A stretch of DNA of 64,000 bases, taken from contig NC_081180.1 in the NCBI RefSeq assembly GCF_029867415.1, positions 237,716,823 to 237,780,822 of the forward strand, written 5' to 3'. Position 1 is the first letter of the stretch. Each line of letters starts with the position of its first letter. Of the stretch, positions 1 to 11,749 are shown piece by piece. A program made the translations under genes and the position numbers. Source of the stretch: Vicia villosa (Eukaryota > Streptophyta > Magnoliopsida > Fabales > Fabaceae). The notes under the pieces are model-generated. The model was not told the origin of the DNA. It saw only the letters and a list, made by a program, of their open reading frames with translations, and made no database searches.

Positions 1-1343
1 TTTTTTAAAAAATAAAGATGCAAAATATATGTGTTTTTTTAAAAAGAAAAAAAATAATGAAATACTAGTATCATAGTTTTGATCGAAAAGTATATAATTT
101 TTTTGTAAGAGTCAATCTTCGTGGATCTCCACGAGGATCTGTTGGGATGGGGATGGGGGAAGATATTCCCCTGTGGTGGGGAATGGGGACGGGGATGAGG
201 AATAAATTTGGGGGCGGGGCGGGGAGTCATCCTCCAAACACTCTCTGCCCCGTTGACATCCATACGCCCTCCTGTGACCTAACATCATCGGCCAACAACA
301 GGGCCTTTCACCTCACGTGAGTTGGTCTCTTAAACAGCCTCAAAAACCATCGTATAGGATTACTCGCCGCTGTGAACTAGCTCTCACCCCATTCATGTAA
401 TATACCTACTAGGGCCTCTGAGTCTTCATGCCCTTGCAGGAGAAACACACACACATTTGTACTTTTTAATAATATATATAAAAGAAGAGTTTTATCGATA
501 ACAATAACAATTTTAAATACTAACTCCAAATCTTAACTCTATACTTTTCTTTCAATCTTATAACTTTTATTATATTTTAATATTTTCCTTTAAAAAATTA
601 GTTTAAAATATCTAATATATACAAATATTTAGACTTAAAAAGATGATTTATAAGTTTATGAAGCAAACGAGCCGAACATAACAAACATAACCTAATAAGT
701 TGAATTAAGTTGTTCGTTAATTTCAAATGAGTCAAATTTAAGTTTAAAAAATTTGTATCAAACTCAAGTAGAGTTTCAAGCTGAACCAATTCTTATCAAG
801 TTGAGCCGAGTTTAGACGAATTTGACTCGGCTCATTTCCATCTCTATAATTAAGTATTATTTATTTTCTATAAGTAATGTCATTTATCACGAAAATATGG
901 TCCACCAAGATTTTACTAATCCTAAGTAATCAATAAGTTCTCATCCATGGCTTGAAAGCATGGGAGGTACTGGCTATCAATTTTGACAACATTTTTAATT
1001 ACTAGAGTTGTGATATTATTGTAATTACAATAATTTATTGTAACTTATTTATGTTTTTCTTATTGGCTATCCTAGGAATAATTTGCATTTTTTTAAATAA
1101 AGAAATGTTTCATTAAATCAAAACCGACGGATATACAAAACGATCGCTAGAGATCTAGCCCAAAACCCACTAAGAAAGAAAAATAGAATCAATCCTACAT
1201 TAATTTGTACTTATTTATGTTTTTCTTTTGTTGTTTACATTAATCTATTGTATTTTCTTTTATGCTTTCTTTATTTAGATATAGTTGGACAACAACCTAC
1301 TTAAAAATATTAATTTTTAATAAAAAATAATCATGCTAACCAG
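1..1343. other. AT-rich intergenic DNA with transposon-like debris
   Basis: No coding region can be supported. Positions 130-262 are unusually G-rich, with repeated ggggatgggg-type words, and resemble degenerate plant repeats. Positions 640-840 are rich in gagccgag/ctcggctc words of the kind found in non-autonomous plant transposons. Short frames here have no recognisable domain. Confidence 0.6.
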
Positions 1344-4300
1344 TAGGGGTGTTCAGATCCAATTCAATCCTAAAAAACCAAAAATCGATTCAAAAAAATC
1401 AAAAACAAAAAAAAATGATTTTTTTCGATGTGTTTGGACCACCATGTAGCATAACCGACCGAATCGGTTTACGATTGGCTGCATGAGAACCGAACCTGTC
1501 TAAACCGAACTAGTATTTATTCCATTTGCTTACCATTTATTCTCATTTATTAAATAAAATGAATGAATACGAATCAGGTCATCCTCCCTAAATTATGTTT
1601 AGCCGCCACCCATCTCCATAGAGACTCTCAATCATCCCTAAAATTATTCTCTCAGATTCTCAATCATCCTCAAAATTAAATACAATGGAAGACATTCATT
1701 GTAACCGCATGAAATCCGCCCCAACCTTCAATTACTCTATAAACCGTCAAACTTCTTCAATTCTCCATTTAAATCCTCTGTCTCATATTTCAATTTGTCT
1801 TCATCAAAGGATCCAAACTGAAGGCTTCTTATTCTCAGTTCTCTCTCATTTCATCTCCATCTATTTTCTACTTTCGAACCCTAATTCTAATATCAGTAAG
1901 TAAGCTTTTTAGTTTGTTCGATTTTAGATTCTTTTTATAGTTTGTTCATTCAGCTTTTTTACAATTTGTTTGATTTCAATTTGTTTCAAACCCTCAATAT
2001 GTTTTCTCAATTTGTTTATCGTTTGTTTCGAACCCTCAATCTGTTTATAGTTTGTTCAATATGTTCTAGTTTTTAATTTGTTCGATTTTTACAAGAATGA
2101 GCCAAGTAAAATCCTCTGATCCTGTTGCTTCATCTACTCAATCCAATATTTTAGCAACCTTATTCAGGTATCAAAACTTAATTTTAAGTAGATTATTTTA
2201 CCTTAGGAAATGTTAGTTAATTTTACAATGGTGCAACATTGAAACAATTGTTGTTCTACAATTTATTTTTTCATGTGTTTCCTATTTTGCAGGGTGAATA
2301 GTTGAACCTCCACCTCCATTGGTACAAAATAATGAAGTGTACAATGATGAATAAAATGCTAATAAGAAAAGGAAAGTTGGAGAAGCTTCAACAATGGCGA
2401 CATTCAATGATCCTAATGTTGTAGTCGGAGATTCACGTAATAGAAAACCTATTAAACCTATATCTTGGACTTGGGAACACTTTACAAAAATAGGATCAAG
2501 AGCTAAGTGTAATTGGTGCAATGTATCATATGCTACTAATTCACAAAGAAATGGCACTAGTAATTTGAAACACCATTTGTTGCACCAATGTAAGAAGTTT
2601 CCCAAAGAATCTTTTGATCCCACTCAACAGACTTTTGTTCTTCAAAAATTGAAAAAAGAAGATGGGAATAGATCTAGCAGTGTTCTCACTAATGTCCATT
2701 TTGATGATGAGGTATGTTGGAAAGCTTTAGCTAGGATGATTATTGTTGATGAGCTTCCTTTTAATTTTGTTGAGGGAGATGGATTTCTTCATTTTATGAG
2801 TGTCGTGCAACCTAAAATCTCAATTCCCAAAAGGAATACAATTGCTCGAGATTGTTAAGATTTGTACACGAGTGATGAACATAAGTTAAAAGTGTGTTAA
2901 ATAAATCAAATCAATGTGTATGTCTTATAACTGATTGTTGGACATTTGTGCAAAATTTGAGTTATCTTTGTCTAACTGCACATTTTATTGATCATGATTG
3001 GAAAATCTAGAAAAGGATTCTGAATTTTTGTCCAATTGTGAATCACAAAGGAGTAACCATCGGAAAAAATTGAAAAATGTTTGGAGGAATGGGTAATAGG
3101 TATTGTTTTCACCATTACGGTTGATAATGCTAGTTCTAACAATGTTGCTATCACTTACTTGAAAAATACAATGAATGATTGAAATTCATGTCCAATGAAA
3201 AGGGAACATATGCATGTTCAATGCTATGAACATATTCTGAATCTTGTGGTCCAAGATGGACTAGGAGACTATCATTCTTCAATTAGTAAGATTAGGAATG
3301 CTATTAGATATGTTCCTGCATTTGTGGGCCGTATGGATAGGTTTAAAACTTGCATTAAGGAAGTTAGGTTACAAGAAAAGTCGATTGTTTAGCTGAATGT
3401 TTCCACTATATGGAATTCCACATACAGTATGCTTGAAAGTGCATTGAAGTTTCATAAGGCATTTAAGAGATTGATGAGAAATGTGTTGATTTTGTGCTGA
3501 TGAAAGGTGGTATTTCTAATAATAAGGATTGGGATAATGCAAAATGTTTTGTTAATTTTTTGAAGATATTTTTTTATATCACAAAGAAGGTGTCAGGTTC
3601 TAATTTTGTAACCTCTTCTCAATATTTCAATGAATACATTAGGATATTGACTACATTGAAGGAGAGGATAGAATTAAAATGTTTAGAAAACTTGCTTTGA
3701 ATTATGGCTGAAATATGAAAGCTAAGTATGATAAATATTGGGGTGATGTTGAAAAAAATAAATATGTTGATCTTTGTTGTTATTGTGCTTGATCCTCGAC
3801 ATAAGATGATGTTTGTTAAGTGGTGCTTGAACAAGGCATATGTAAAGGATGCTGTTGAAGCTTTGTGTAAAAAAATAGAGGAGACATTATATAAAATATT
3901 TGAGAGTTATAGGCTTTTCCTTGATAAAGGTCAAACTGAAAAATCCTACACATTCCACTCATGAAGTGGAATTGGTAGAACTTAAAGCACTGGAGGATGC
4001 ATTTGCTTTGGAGGTTGAGATGGACATGAATATTAACAAGAGCATGCAGAAAAATGAAGTGGATTTGTATCTCATGGAGAAATTAGAGAAGGAAAGTCCT
4101 AGTATTTATATCTTGAATTGGTGGAAGGTGAATTCCAGCAAGTATCCTATTCTTGATTAAATGGCTAGAGATGTATTGGCCATGCATGTGTCTAATGTAG
4201 CTTTGTAGTCCGCTTTCTCTACCAAAGGTAGAATGCTTACTTGTTATAGAAGCTCTCTTGCGCCAAAATTAGTTGAAGCTTTAATTTGTACACAAAATTG

Positions 4301-5840
4301 ATGTAAATCTTGCTCGGTGTCAGTAGATATTGAAGAGCTTGTGGATGAGTTAGAAAATTTGAAATTAGGTAATTTACTTATAACTTGTATTATTTTTTTG
4401 TTGAGCGTTGTTATTCTTTCATATTGATTAATATTTATCTTTGTTTTTGTAGAACTTGCTCCAATCCCACAATTGAATGAAGGTGTATCTGATATAGATT
4501 CTGATTAGCTGTTGTATTATGAAGATCCTAAAGTCCCACATTGGTTGGAGATAGAGCATTAAAATAGTATATATATAGGGATACTCCTCATCTTACCAAC
4601 TGGTTTTGTAAGGATGAGTTAGGTTAAACTCTAATATGTTAATATCCGCATTGTGAAAGAATTGTGAAGACTTTTATAGGAAACGTGATTTTGATTTTCA
4701 AGCTGGATCTACTGTATGCTAATTAGAAAAATTGTTATTTTGATAATCAATTATGTTGAAATTTTGTTGCTACTGGAACTCTTGAATACCTATACTTTTG
4801 ATGCAATTCTATTTAATACTTATGCTTTGATCATGCAATTCTGCTATTGTTTTGTTAAAGCTGTGTTGTTTTCTGTTGAATAAAATGCAATTATGAAATT
4901 TTGAAAAATATTATGAAATTATGAAACTATAAAATAATTATTAATAGAATTGATAATTATGAAATTATGCAGGCGCGTTTGTTTTGGCTTTGTTTAAAAA
5001 TGATTTTTATAGTGTTACATAATTTTGTGAAATTTTTTTTTACAAAGAAACATTTTATAAAAGCTTCAAATGAAAATTTTGTTTGAATAGTTATTCTTAA
5101 AATGTGATTTTAGGTATTTCATCTATTTATGAAAAACAAATTGGATATCAAAATTTCAACAAATCACTTAATTTTGAAACTATTTCAAATAGACTTTTAT
5201 AAAAATCATTTTTGATATACAACTTTTTTAAAAATAGCGATTTTGACTAAATTTTAATCTTCAATAATGTATGTTTATGTTATAGGATGTCAAAATTAGT
5301 GTTTCGTTTTAGAAAAAACGAATACAAAAAAAATTTGGAATATTTTAAAAAACGGTTTTGAAAAATCTATTTTAAAAAATACAAAAAATCTATTTTTTTA
5401 AAGCTAAAACAAACAAGCTAATATGATTATAAAATTATGTAGCCCGTAATAATAGTAACATTTGTTATATTTATGCTAATAATTCGGCAGCTATAGAATA
5501 ACAACACTTGTTTGCAATTATGCTAATCACAACATAATTTCTTTGATTTCTCAATAGCAGAATTGTAAAATGCAGATTTCTTAATTTCTTTGATTATCTC
5601 AAATCACAACATAACATTGACATACATATTTGGACACTTCGTGGATTTCTCTCGGTAAACTTTATTGGCATATTTTCAAGTAGCAATCGAACCTAAGTAA
5701 ACTGCATAAATTGAATTAGATTGGATTGAATTTTTCTTTTTGTCATTTAAAAATCGAACTAAACCACATGCTCTATATATCTTTGGATCAAATGATTTTT
5801 TGTCTCAAAATCAATCCAAATCAAACCGCGAACACCCTTA
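1344..5840 (+). mobile_element. Degenerate hAT-superfamily DNA transposon
   Basis: The element is bounded by short terminal inverted repeats. The left end reads TAGGGGTGTTC and the reverse complement of the right end reads TAAGGGTGTTC, 10 of 11 matching. It encloses a BED zinc finger and a hAT C-terminal dimerisation region in the same orientation. Its 4.5-kb length is normal for an autonomous hAT element. No 8-bp target duplication is visible: the flanks are ctaaccag and ttaattcg. The left flank instead recurs inverted about 10 bp beyond the right end. The non-coding ends (1344-2096 and 4509-5840) are AT-rich and hold no other gene. The coding part is dead, so any movement would need an enzyme from elsewhere. 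Confidence 0.75.
2097..4508 (+). pseudogene. hAT transposase pseudogene (BED zinc finger, RICESLEEPER-like)
   Basis: When intact, this class encodes a nuclear transposase that cuts and pastes hAT elements. A first exon from the ATG at 2097 ends at a GT donor near 2167, as in other plant hAT genes. A BED zinc finger is clear at about 2455-2610: a W-x-H-F start, a CNWC pair, then an H-x-L-L-H-x-C tail. The RNase-H-like middle survives in pieces at 2870-3400, 3490-3700 and 3730-3960. The C-terminal dimerisation region lies at about 4030-4300 and includes KYPILD, MARDVLA and SAFST. Many stops and frameshifts break it. The Glu expected before SAFST is TAG, and the Trp expected after ALICTQN is TGA. 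A last exon after an intron at about 4371-4452 ends in DSD-stop at 4508. It is dead beyond doubt. Confidence 0.85.
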
Positions 5841-6620
5841 TTAATTCGTACTGGTTAGAAATTCCAAATAAAAAAATTTTCTAAACATTGAGTACACACA
5901 AAATTTTTTTTAAAAAAATTAATTACTTTCATTTTCAATGCATTGAATACACTTTATTTTTTAAAATATTATTTTTTTAATTTCTTAAGGAATGTTCAAT
6001 TTATTTTTTTAATCTCGTAACCAGAGTCCCAAAACACTTTTTAATTATAAAATAAATTAAATAAAAATTACCAATTCAAAAAAAGTAAAAGAAATAGTAA
6101 TATGTCATTCCAATTCAAAATATTGAAAGTTTTCATTAATTACAAACAATTATTTCAACATTATAACATTTATTTTAATAATTTAATGAGAAATAAATGG
6201 AATAGTTCAACTTATAAGTATTAGTCGAATTATTTGAATATAAACCTTTGGTCAAATATTCAATCTCTTAATAATACTATTTTTTTATTTCTCATAATTA
6301 TAATATACTAGTAGCGTAAATAAGTTAACAATTTCTTTATTGAAAAGTATAATAAATCTAAAAATTAATTTAGAAAAATCACAATGTAATTCCCAAATAT
6401 ATATATTTTATTATTAAATAAAATTAACTATAATTTAAAATTTTTAAATATAATAATAATAATACCTAAAAAAATTCTAAAATCAATAAATACAATTGAT
6501 TAAAACATCTATCGAAATTGCATCTCAATAAGTATATATGATTTCATCAAATCATCACAATCAAATAAAATCAAACAAAATAATTTGAAAATTTTAAATA
6601 TTAAAAAAAAAAACAAATTT
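5841..6620. other. AT-rich intergenic DNA upstream of the receptor kinase gene
   Basis: Very A/T-rich sequence with homopolymer runs. I see no coding potential and no confident repeat boundary. Confidence 0.5.
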
Positions 6621-6724
6621 TATTCAAAATTAGGAATCTAAAATGTTACAAGAATCTTGTACACAACATAGCATCATTCTGTTTCTTGTTCTCAATCTCA
6701 TGCGGCAGAATCTGTGGACCCTAT

Positions 6725-6732
6725 TATAAATA
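6725..6732 (+). promoter_or_regulatory. Possible TATA box of the receptor kinase gene
   Basis: TATAAATA lies about 490 bp before the ATG at 7216. The following stretch (6745-7215) is less AT-rich and contains GAGAGAGA runs typical of plant 5' leaders. This is position and motif only; the transcription start is unknown and there could be a leader intron. Confidence 0.35.
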
Positions 6733-7215
6733 ACATCCTCAATCAAAGCGTACTTCTGGTCCTTCTTCCCTTCTTTTGAGGTTAGAGAGAGAAAAAGCAA
6801 CGCAAAAAAACACAAGAGAGAGAAAGTGTCACACTAGTAGTGCATGTAATGTAAGTACTTTGCACAATGCTACTCTACTATACAAAACACTAAAACCACA
6901 TTTAAGGTTTTTCCTAACACTTCCTTAATTCTCACATATTTTGTTTCTCGTCACATGTTCCATCATTTTCAATTTTCATTCACCATATTACACACATAAC
7001 CCTTTTTTCATTACTCAATTTTCTCTGCGGTTTTGGATATTCCCTTTCATTTAGGATTCATTCTTCAAAAGGGTTTGTTTGCTTTCTCAGAATTATCTCA
7101 AATTCTTGGTAAAGTTTCCACCTTTTGTTTTGTTCTGATTCTGAGTTTTGAGCTTCACTTGGTTTTGTGTAGGTGTTTTGGCTTCAAAGGTGGAAGCTTT
7201 TTATCTTTTGAGAAA

Positions 7216-10200
7216 ATGGGGTTTTCGAAATCGGAGTTGCATGTGCCAATTTTTGTTACCTCCATGATTGTGATTCTAATGGGAAGTTTCTGTGTTGCAG
7301 AAACTGACCCTGTTGATGGTATTGTATATGCTTCTCATTCTTTGTTTTTGTTAAAATATTATATGAATTGTGTTTTAAAAAGCTTCGCGAGAGTAAAGGC
7401 TTTCGCAATTTCGTTTGGTACCACTCTCGCGACACTGATTGCGGTCGTCGCGGTGTGAATTACTAATTACAATTTTTACTTTAATCGAAAAAGCGGTGAT
7501 AATGGTGGCATCGGTATCTGTATCTGCCAAAACCATTTCTGCGGCCGCGGACTGTTTTTCAAAACCCTATTTTTCGCTTCACATGGGTTTGAACTCCTAA
7601 TTCTATGACTGGTTTAACCGTTAGCTCAAATCAACTAACTTGTGTAATGGTCACATTACAGTTGCAGCACTCAATAGTCTATATGCTGCTATGGAGTCAC
7701 CGCCTCTTCTAGGGTGGAAGCCTGAGGGAGGGGATCCATGTTTAGAAATTTGGCAAGGTGTGGAATGTGTCTTCACCAACATAACTTCCATGTATGGTTA
7801 TTCACCCTTTCTTGAATTTTGATTTGTTAATGTATTGTGTTGTTGTTTTTCGTAATTGGTTTCAAACGGTAATGATACGATTACGATGATAACTGATAAG
7901 ACTTATTTGGGTTGACAGACGACTGGTAGGCTTGAATTTGGGTGGAGAGCTCGGCAGTAATTTGGATTTTCCATCCATTATAGAACTGTAAGTGTCAATA
8001 TTCAAAATTATAGTACATGTTAGTTTTTTGTTTTTCAAAATCACAAAATTCCAAACTATCTTTGTCCAATGTGATTTAAAAATGTGTTGTTCTGCCATGT
8101 TGCACTTGGCTCCTATGAAGCACTGACTCTGATACCTCGACACAGATAATAATTTGAGAAAGTGAGATACTTAAATGTAACCGCATGTGCCAGTGTCTTG
8201 CGGTGTCGGGCCCTGACAAGTGTTGGACACCAGACACGTCTTCAATATGAAGTGTCAGTGCTACATAGATATGATCTTATATTCCAATGTCACGGGTGAT
8301 TAGAGGAATCAGTTTTATCTTACTAGAAAGTAGAAACCTCATGATGCTTTCTGTTTTACATTGTGCAGTGATCTTAGCAACAACCATATTGGAGGTGCCA
8401 TTCCGTTCACTTTACCCCCTACTTTAACGAGCTTGTATGTTTTCGATATCATTTCTAAGTTCATGATTCTTGTAATTATTAATATTGTTTGTTGCCAGAT
8501 CCATAAGTACTGAGTAAACCTTTTTCTCTTCCTCCCTTCTTTTAACATATAGGTCTCTGGCAAGAAATCGGTTAAATGGAAGCATTCCCGATGCCTTATC
8601 CTTATTATCTTTTTTGGCAACCTTGTGAGTGAAAAATATTCCCGCATCTTGTAACGCCATATCCATATTGATATTTCTCGTGTTTTGGCATACACTATTT
8701 ATGAAACTCTATTGTGCTATGACGCAGGGATTTGGCCGATAACAACTTGACCGGCGAGCTTCCTTCATCAATGGGGAGTTTATCATCTCTTACAGCTTTG
8801 TAAGCAAATTTTCTCGCAAAGAATAGATTACATTTTCATGCTTTTTCTATGAGGATTTGTTATTATTTATTTTGTTAATTTTCATTTGCAGACGGTTGCA
8901 GAACAATCAACTCGGAGGGACCCTTTTAGTTTTGCAAGACCTTCCACTCGAGGAATTGTACAATTCTTACTATCAAAATAATTCTTATTATCCATATCCT
9001 GCAACAATGCATAGAAAGTAGAAAATATATTTTGTCGTTTAATTCGTGAATTTTTACTAATTTGTAGGAATATCGAGAATAATTTATTCTCCGGGCCAAT
9101 TCCTCCGAACGTGTTGAACATCCCTAATTTGAAGTAAGTAATGGTTTCAACGGAATTCTTTTATTACCTCATTTCAAAATCTTTCATCATTCCGGTTAAC
9201 ATAGTAGCATATTCCTTGCAGAAAAGACGGGAATCCGTTTAATACTTCTATTATTCCGACGCTGCCTGCTTTAGCCCCCTCACCTGAAGTTACCGGTCTA
9301 TCTCCCGAAGAATCACCCTGGCATGTGGTTTATAGTCCTTCTGACTTCCCATCACCGTCGCCTGGAAATGTTAAGAAGTCTTTCCTAGCAAAGCACGGCT
9401 TTTGGATTGCCGGTGCCGGTGTATTAATATTTATCGCTTTGGGAATTTGTGTTTGTACAGCGTGGTGCTGTAAGAGAAACCCGAAAGATAAAAACTCTCA
9501 GAAGCTTGATGTGGAGGCTTTTCCAAATACTTTGCATAAACCTACTCACAATGACGCAGCTGAGAAAACATCGCGTTTCAATGAAGTTCCAAATAGGAGA
9601 ACGAATTCGGTTCCAAAGGTTCAGGATGAACAAGATCGTTATGTCAACACTGTATCTGCAACTTCGGAATACAATAATGTTTCCAAACCTCCGCTCCTGC
9701 AGCCACCACCACATCCTCTGCCAATAGTTCCCGTTGAGAAGGTCACTGTCAATTCCGCAGTAACTACCAATGCCACTGAACGAAAAATCATGACAAGTTC
9801 CGTCAAAATGTATACCGTTGCATCACTTCAACAATATACAAATAGCTTTTCCCAAGAAAATCTTATTGGTGAAGGCACTCTCGGATCTGTATATAGAGCC
9901 GAGCTCCCTGATGGAAAGGTAGTATTCGTCCGGTTAATAAGCAATATACCGCTTTATGTCATTTTCCCGGCTTCACATGCTTATATCTTTTGAATTATCT
10001 CTGTAGCTATTGGCGGTGAAGAAACTGGACACTAGAGCTTTCAAGGACCAGACCGACGAACAGTTTCTTCAATTGGTATCTAGCATCTCAAAAATCCAGC
10101 ATGTTAATATTGCAAAGCTTGTCGGCTACTGTGCTGAGTATAATCAACGATTACTTATATACGAGTATTGTAATAACGGAACCCTACAAGATGCACTTCA

Positions 10201-11261
10201 CGGTGATGATGAACACTGTATTAAATTTCCATGGAATGAACGCATTAAGGTCGCACTTGGTGCTGCAAGGGCTTTAGAGTGAGTTTAGTGAACAACTCAA
10301 TCTCGAATTTCATTTTATGTTAACAAAGATCGATTTTTTATTTTATTTTTTTTCTATGGATCAGGTATCTGCATGAGAATTTCCAGCCGCCCATTGTACA
10401 TCGGAATTTTCGGTCTGCTAATGTTCTCCTGAATGAAAAGTCGGAAGTGTGTGTCTCTGATTGTGGATTAGGTCATTTGCTATCTTCTGGCGCCGTTGGC
10501 CAGGTATCTCTTTAATTTCAACTCCTTTGATTAAAAATTCAGTTACTTTTATCCGATTGTGTCTCCGATTGTTCCGTTTTTGTTACTTTCCTGACTAACA
10601 TTACATCGATTTCAGTTATCTGGACGCCTCCTCACAGCTTACGGTTACAGTGCTCCAGAATTTGAGTCTGGAAGTTATACACAGCAAAGTGATGTGTTTA
10701 GTTTCGGGGTTGTAATGCTAGAACTTCTCACGGGAAGAAAATCGCACGACAGGTGATTAATCTCATTTTGCAAATTTGTTCGTTTTTCTCAACTTTTTTA
10801 CAGTTCAGCTTGAAGCGAAGCCGTATTTTGCTAATTCAATGTACATATTTTACAGGTCACGGCCTCGCGGAGAGCAGTTTTTGGTGAGATGGGCAGTACC
10901 TCAACTGCATGACATTGATGCATTGTCGAAAATGGTTGACCCTCACTTAAATGGATCATATTCTATGAAGTCCTTGTCGCGTTTTGCAGATATTGTTTCG
11001 TCGTGTATTCAGGTAATCTAAATGTGCAACTAGGATCAACAGGAATTGTTAAACCACTAAGTAACATATTGGCTATAAACTCGGAGACACATTTGTCGAT
11101 GTTTCCGTGTCGCATAATATGCTAATTTAACTGTAACATGTTGTTGCTTATCAGATATCGTCTACTCGCCTTTCATTCGTTTTTATTTTTGTTTTCAGCG
11201 TGAACCTGAATTCCGGCCAGCTATGTCTGAAATTGTTCAGGATCTCTTGCTAACGATGTAG
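7216..11261 (+). CDS. SUB: STRUBBELIG-family LRR receptor-like kinase (SUB/SRF-like), 14 exons
   Basis: A single-pass plasma-membrane receptor. Arabidopsis STRUBBELIG acts in cell-division orientation, root-hair patterning and organ shape. Exons by GT-AG rule and phase: 7216-7318, 7662-7791, 7919-7987, 8369-8434, 8553-8624, 8728-8799, 8892-8957, 9068-9133, 9222-9918, 10007-10278, 10365-10503, 10616-10752, 10856-11012, 11199-11261. The sum is 2109 nt, 702 residues; Arabidopsis SUB is somewhat longer. A signal peptide spans about 1-30, then the LRR N-cap (GGDPC) and six to seven LRRs, mostly one per 66-72-nt exon. A Pro/Ser linker follows, then a membrane span (about 274-297) and the kinase domain from about 416. 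The kinase has a glycine loop (GEGTLGSVY), Lys452, HRN at 550-552 instead of HRD, DCG at 570-572 instead of DFG, and APE at 597-599. Losing the catalytic Asp fits SUB, whose kinase activity is dispensable. The start is the first ATG giving a signal peptide. SUB rather than another SRF is an inference from the LRRs. Confidence 0.92.
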
Positions 11262-11538
11262 AAGGACGAATACATGGATACGATGAACTCCGTTTCTGGA
11301 CTCTATCGATCTATTTTTCATTAATTTGGTGCGAGATCTTGATAAGCTAACAATTGTAATTAGTAGCAGGAATGATGTGAGTTAGTTTTTTTGCATCATT
11401 GTTCATTATTGATGCTAGTTTGTCAAAGATGGCATGGTTCAGTTCATGATGATTTGAGCATGCCATTCATCTTTTGTACAAATGATTTGTGTGTTTGGAA
11501 AACTTATAAATCATGGTAGAACAGAAGCTACACATACC

Positions 11539-11748
11539 AGCTTCTCAAAATCACGGTGAAAAAACGCCTTATTCGTGCAGTAGTGGTGGCGCACCGTGTT
11601 ACCAAACATAGACACATGATTTTGGGCAATGTCATGTTATAAAAGCTTCTCAAAATCACGGTGAAAAAAACCTTAAACGTGTAGTAGTGGTGGCGCACCG
11701 TGTTACCAAACATAGACACATGATTTTGAGCAATGTCATGTTATAAAA
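11539..11748 (+). repeat. 105-bp tandem duplication downstream of the receptor kinase gene
   Basis: Two adjacent copies, 11539-11643 and 11644-11748, begin agcttctcaaaatcacgg and share gtagtggtggcgcaccgtgt. They differ at only a few positions. They start about 280 bp after the stop codon, so they may fall in or just past the 3' UTR. No coding function is visible. Confidence 0.85.
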
Positions 11749-11749
11749 G

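Noticed and set aside
4525..4580. agtcccacattggttggagat word after the hAT gene as a separate LTR or TRIM
   Set aside because: The word is common near plant retroelement ends, but no second end or duplication is visible here.
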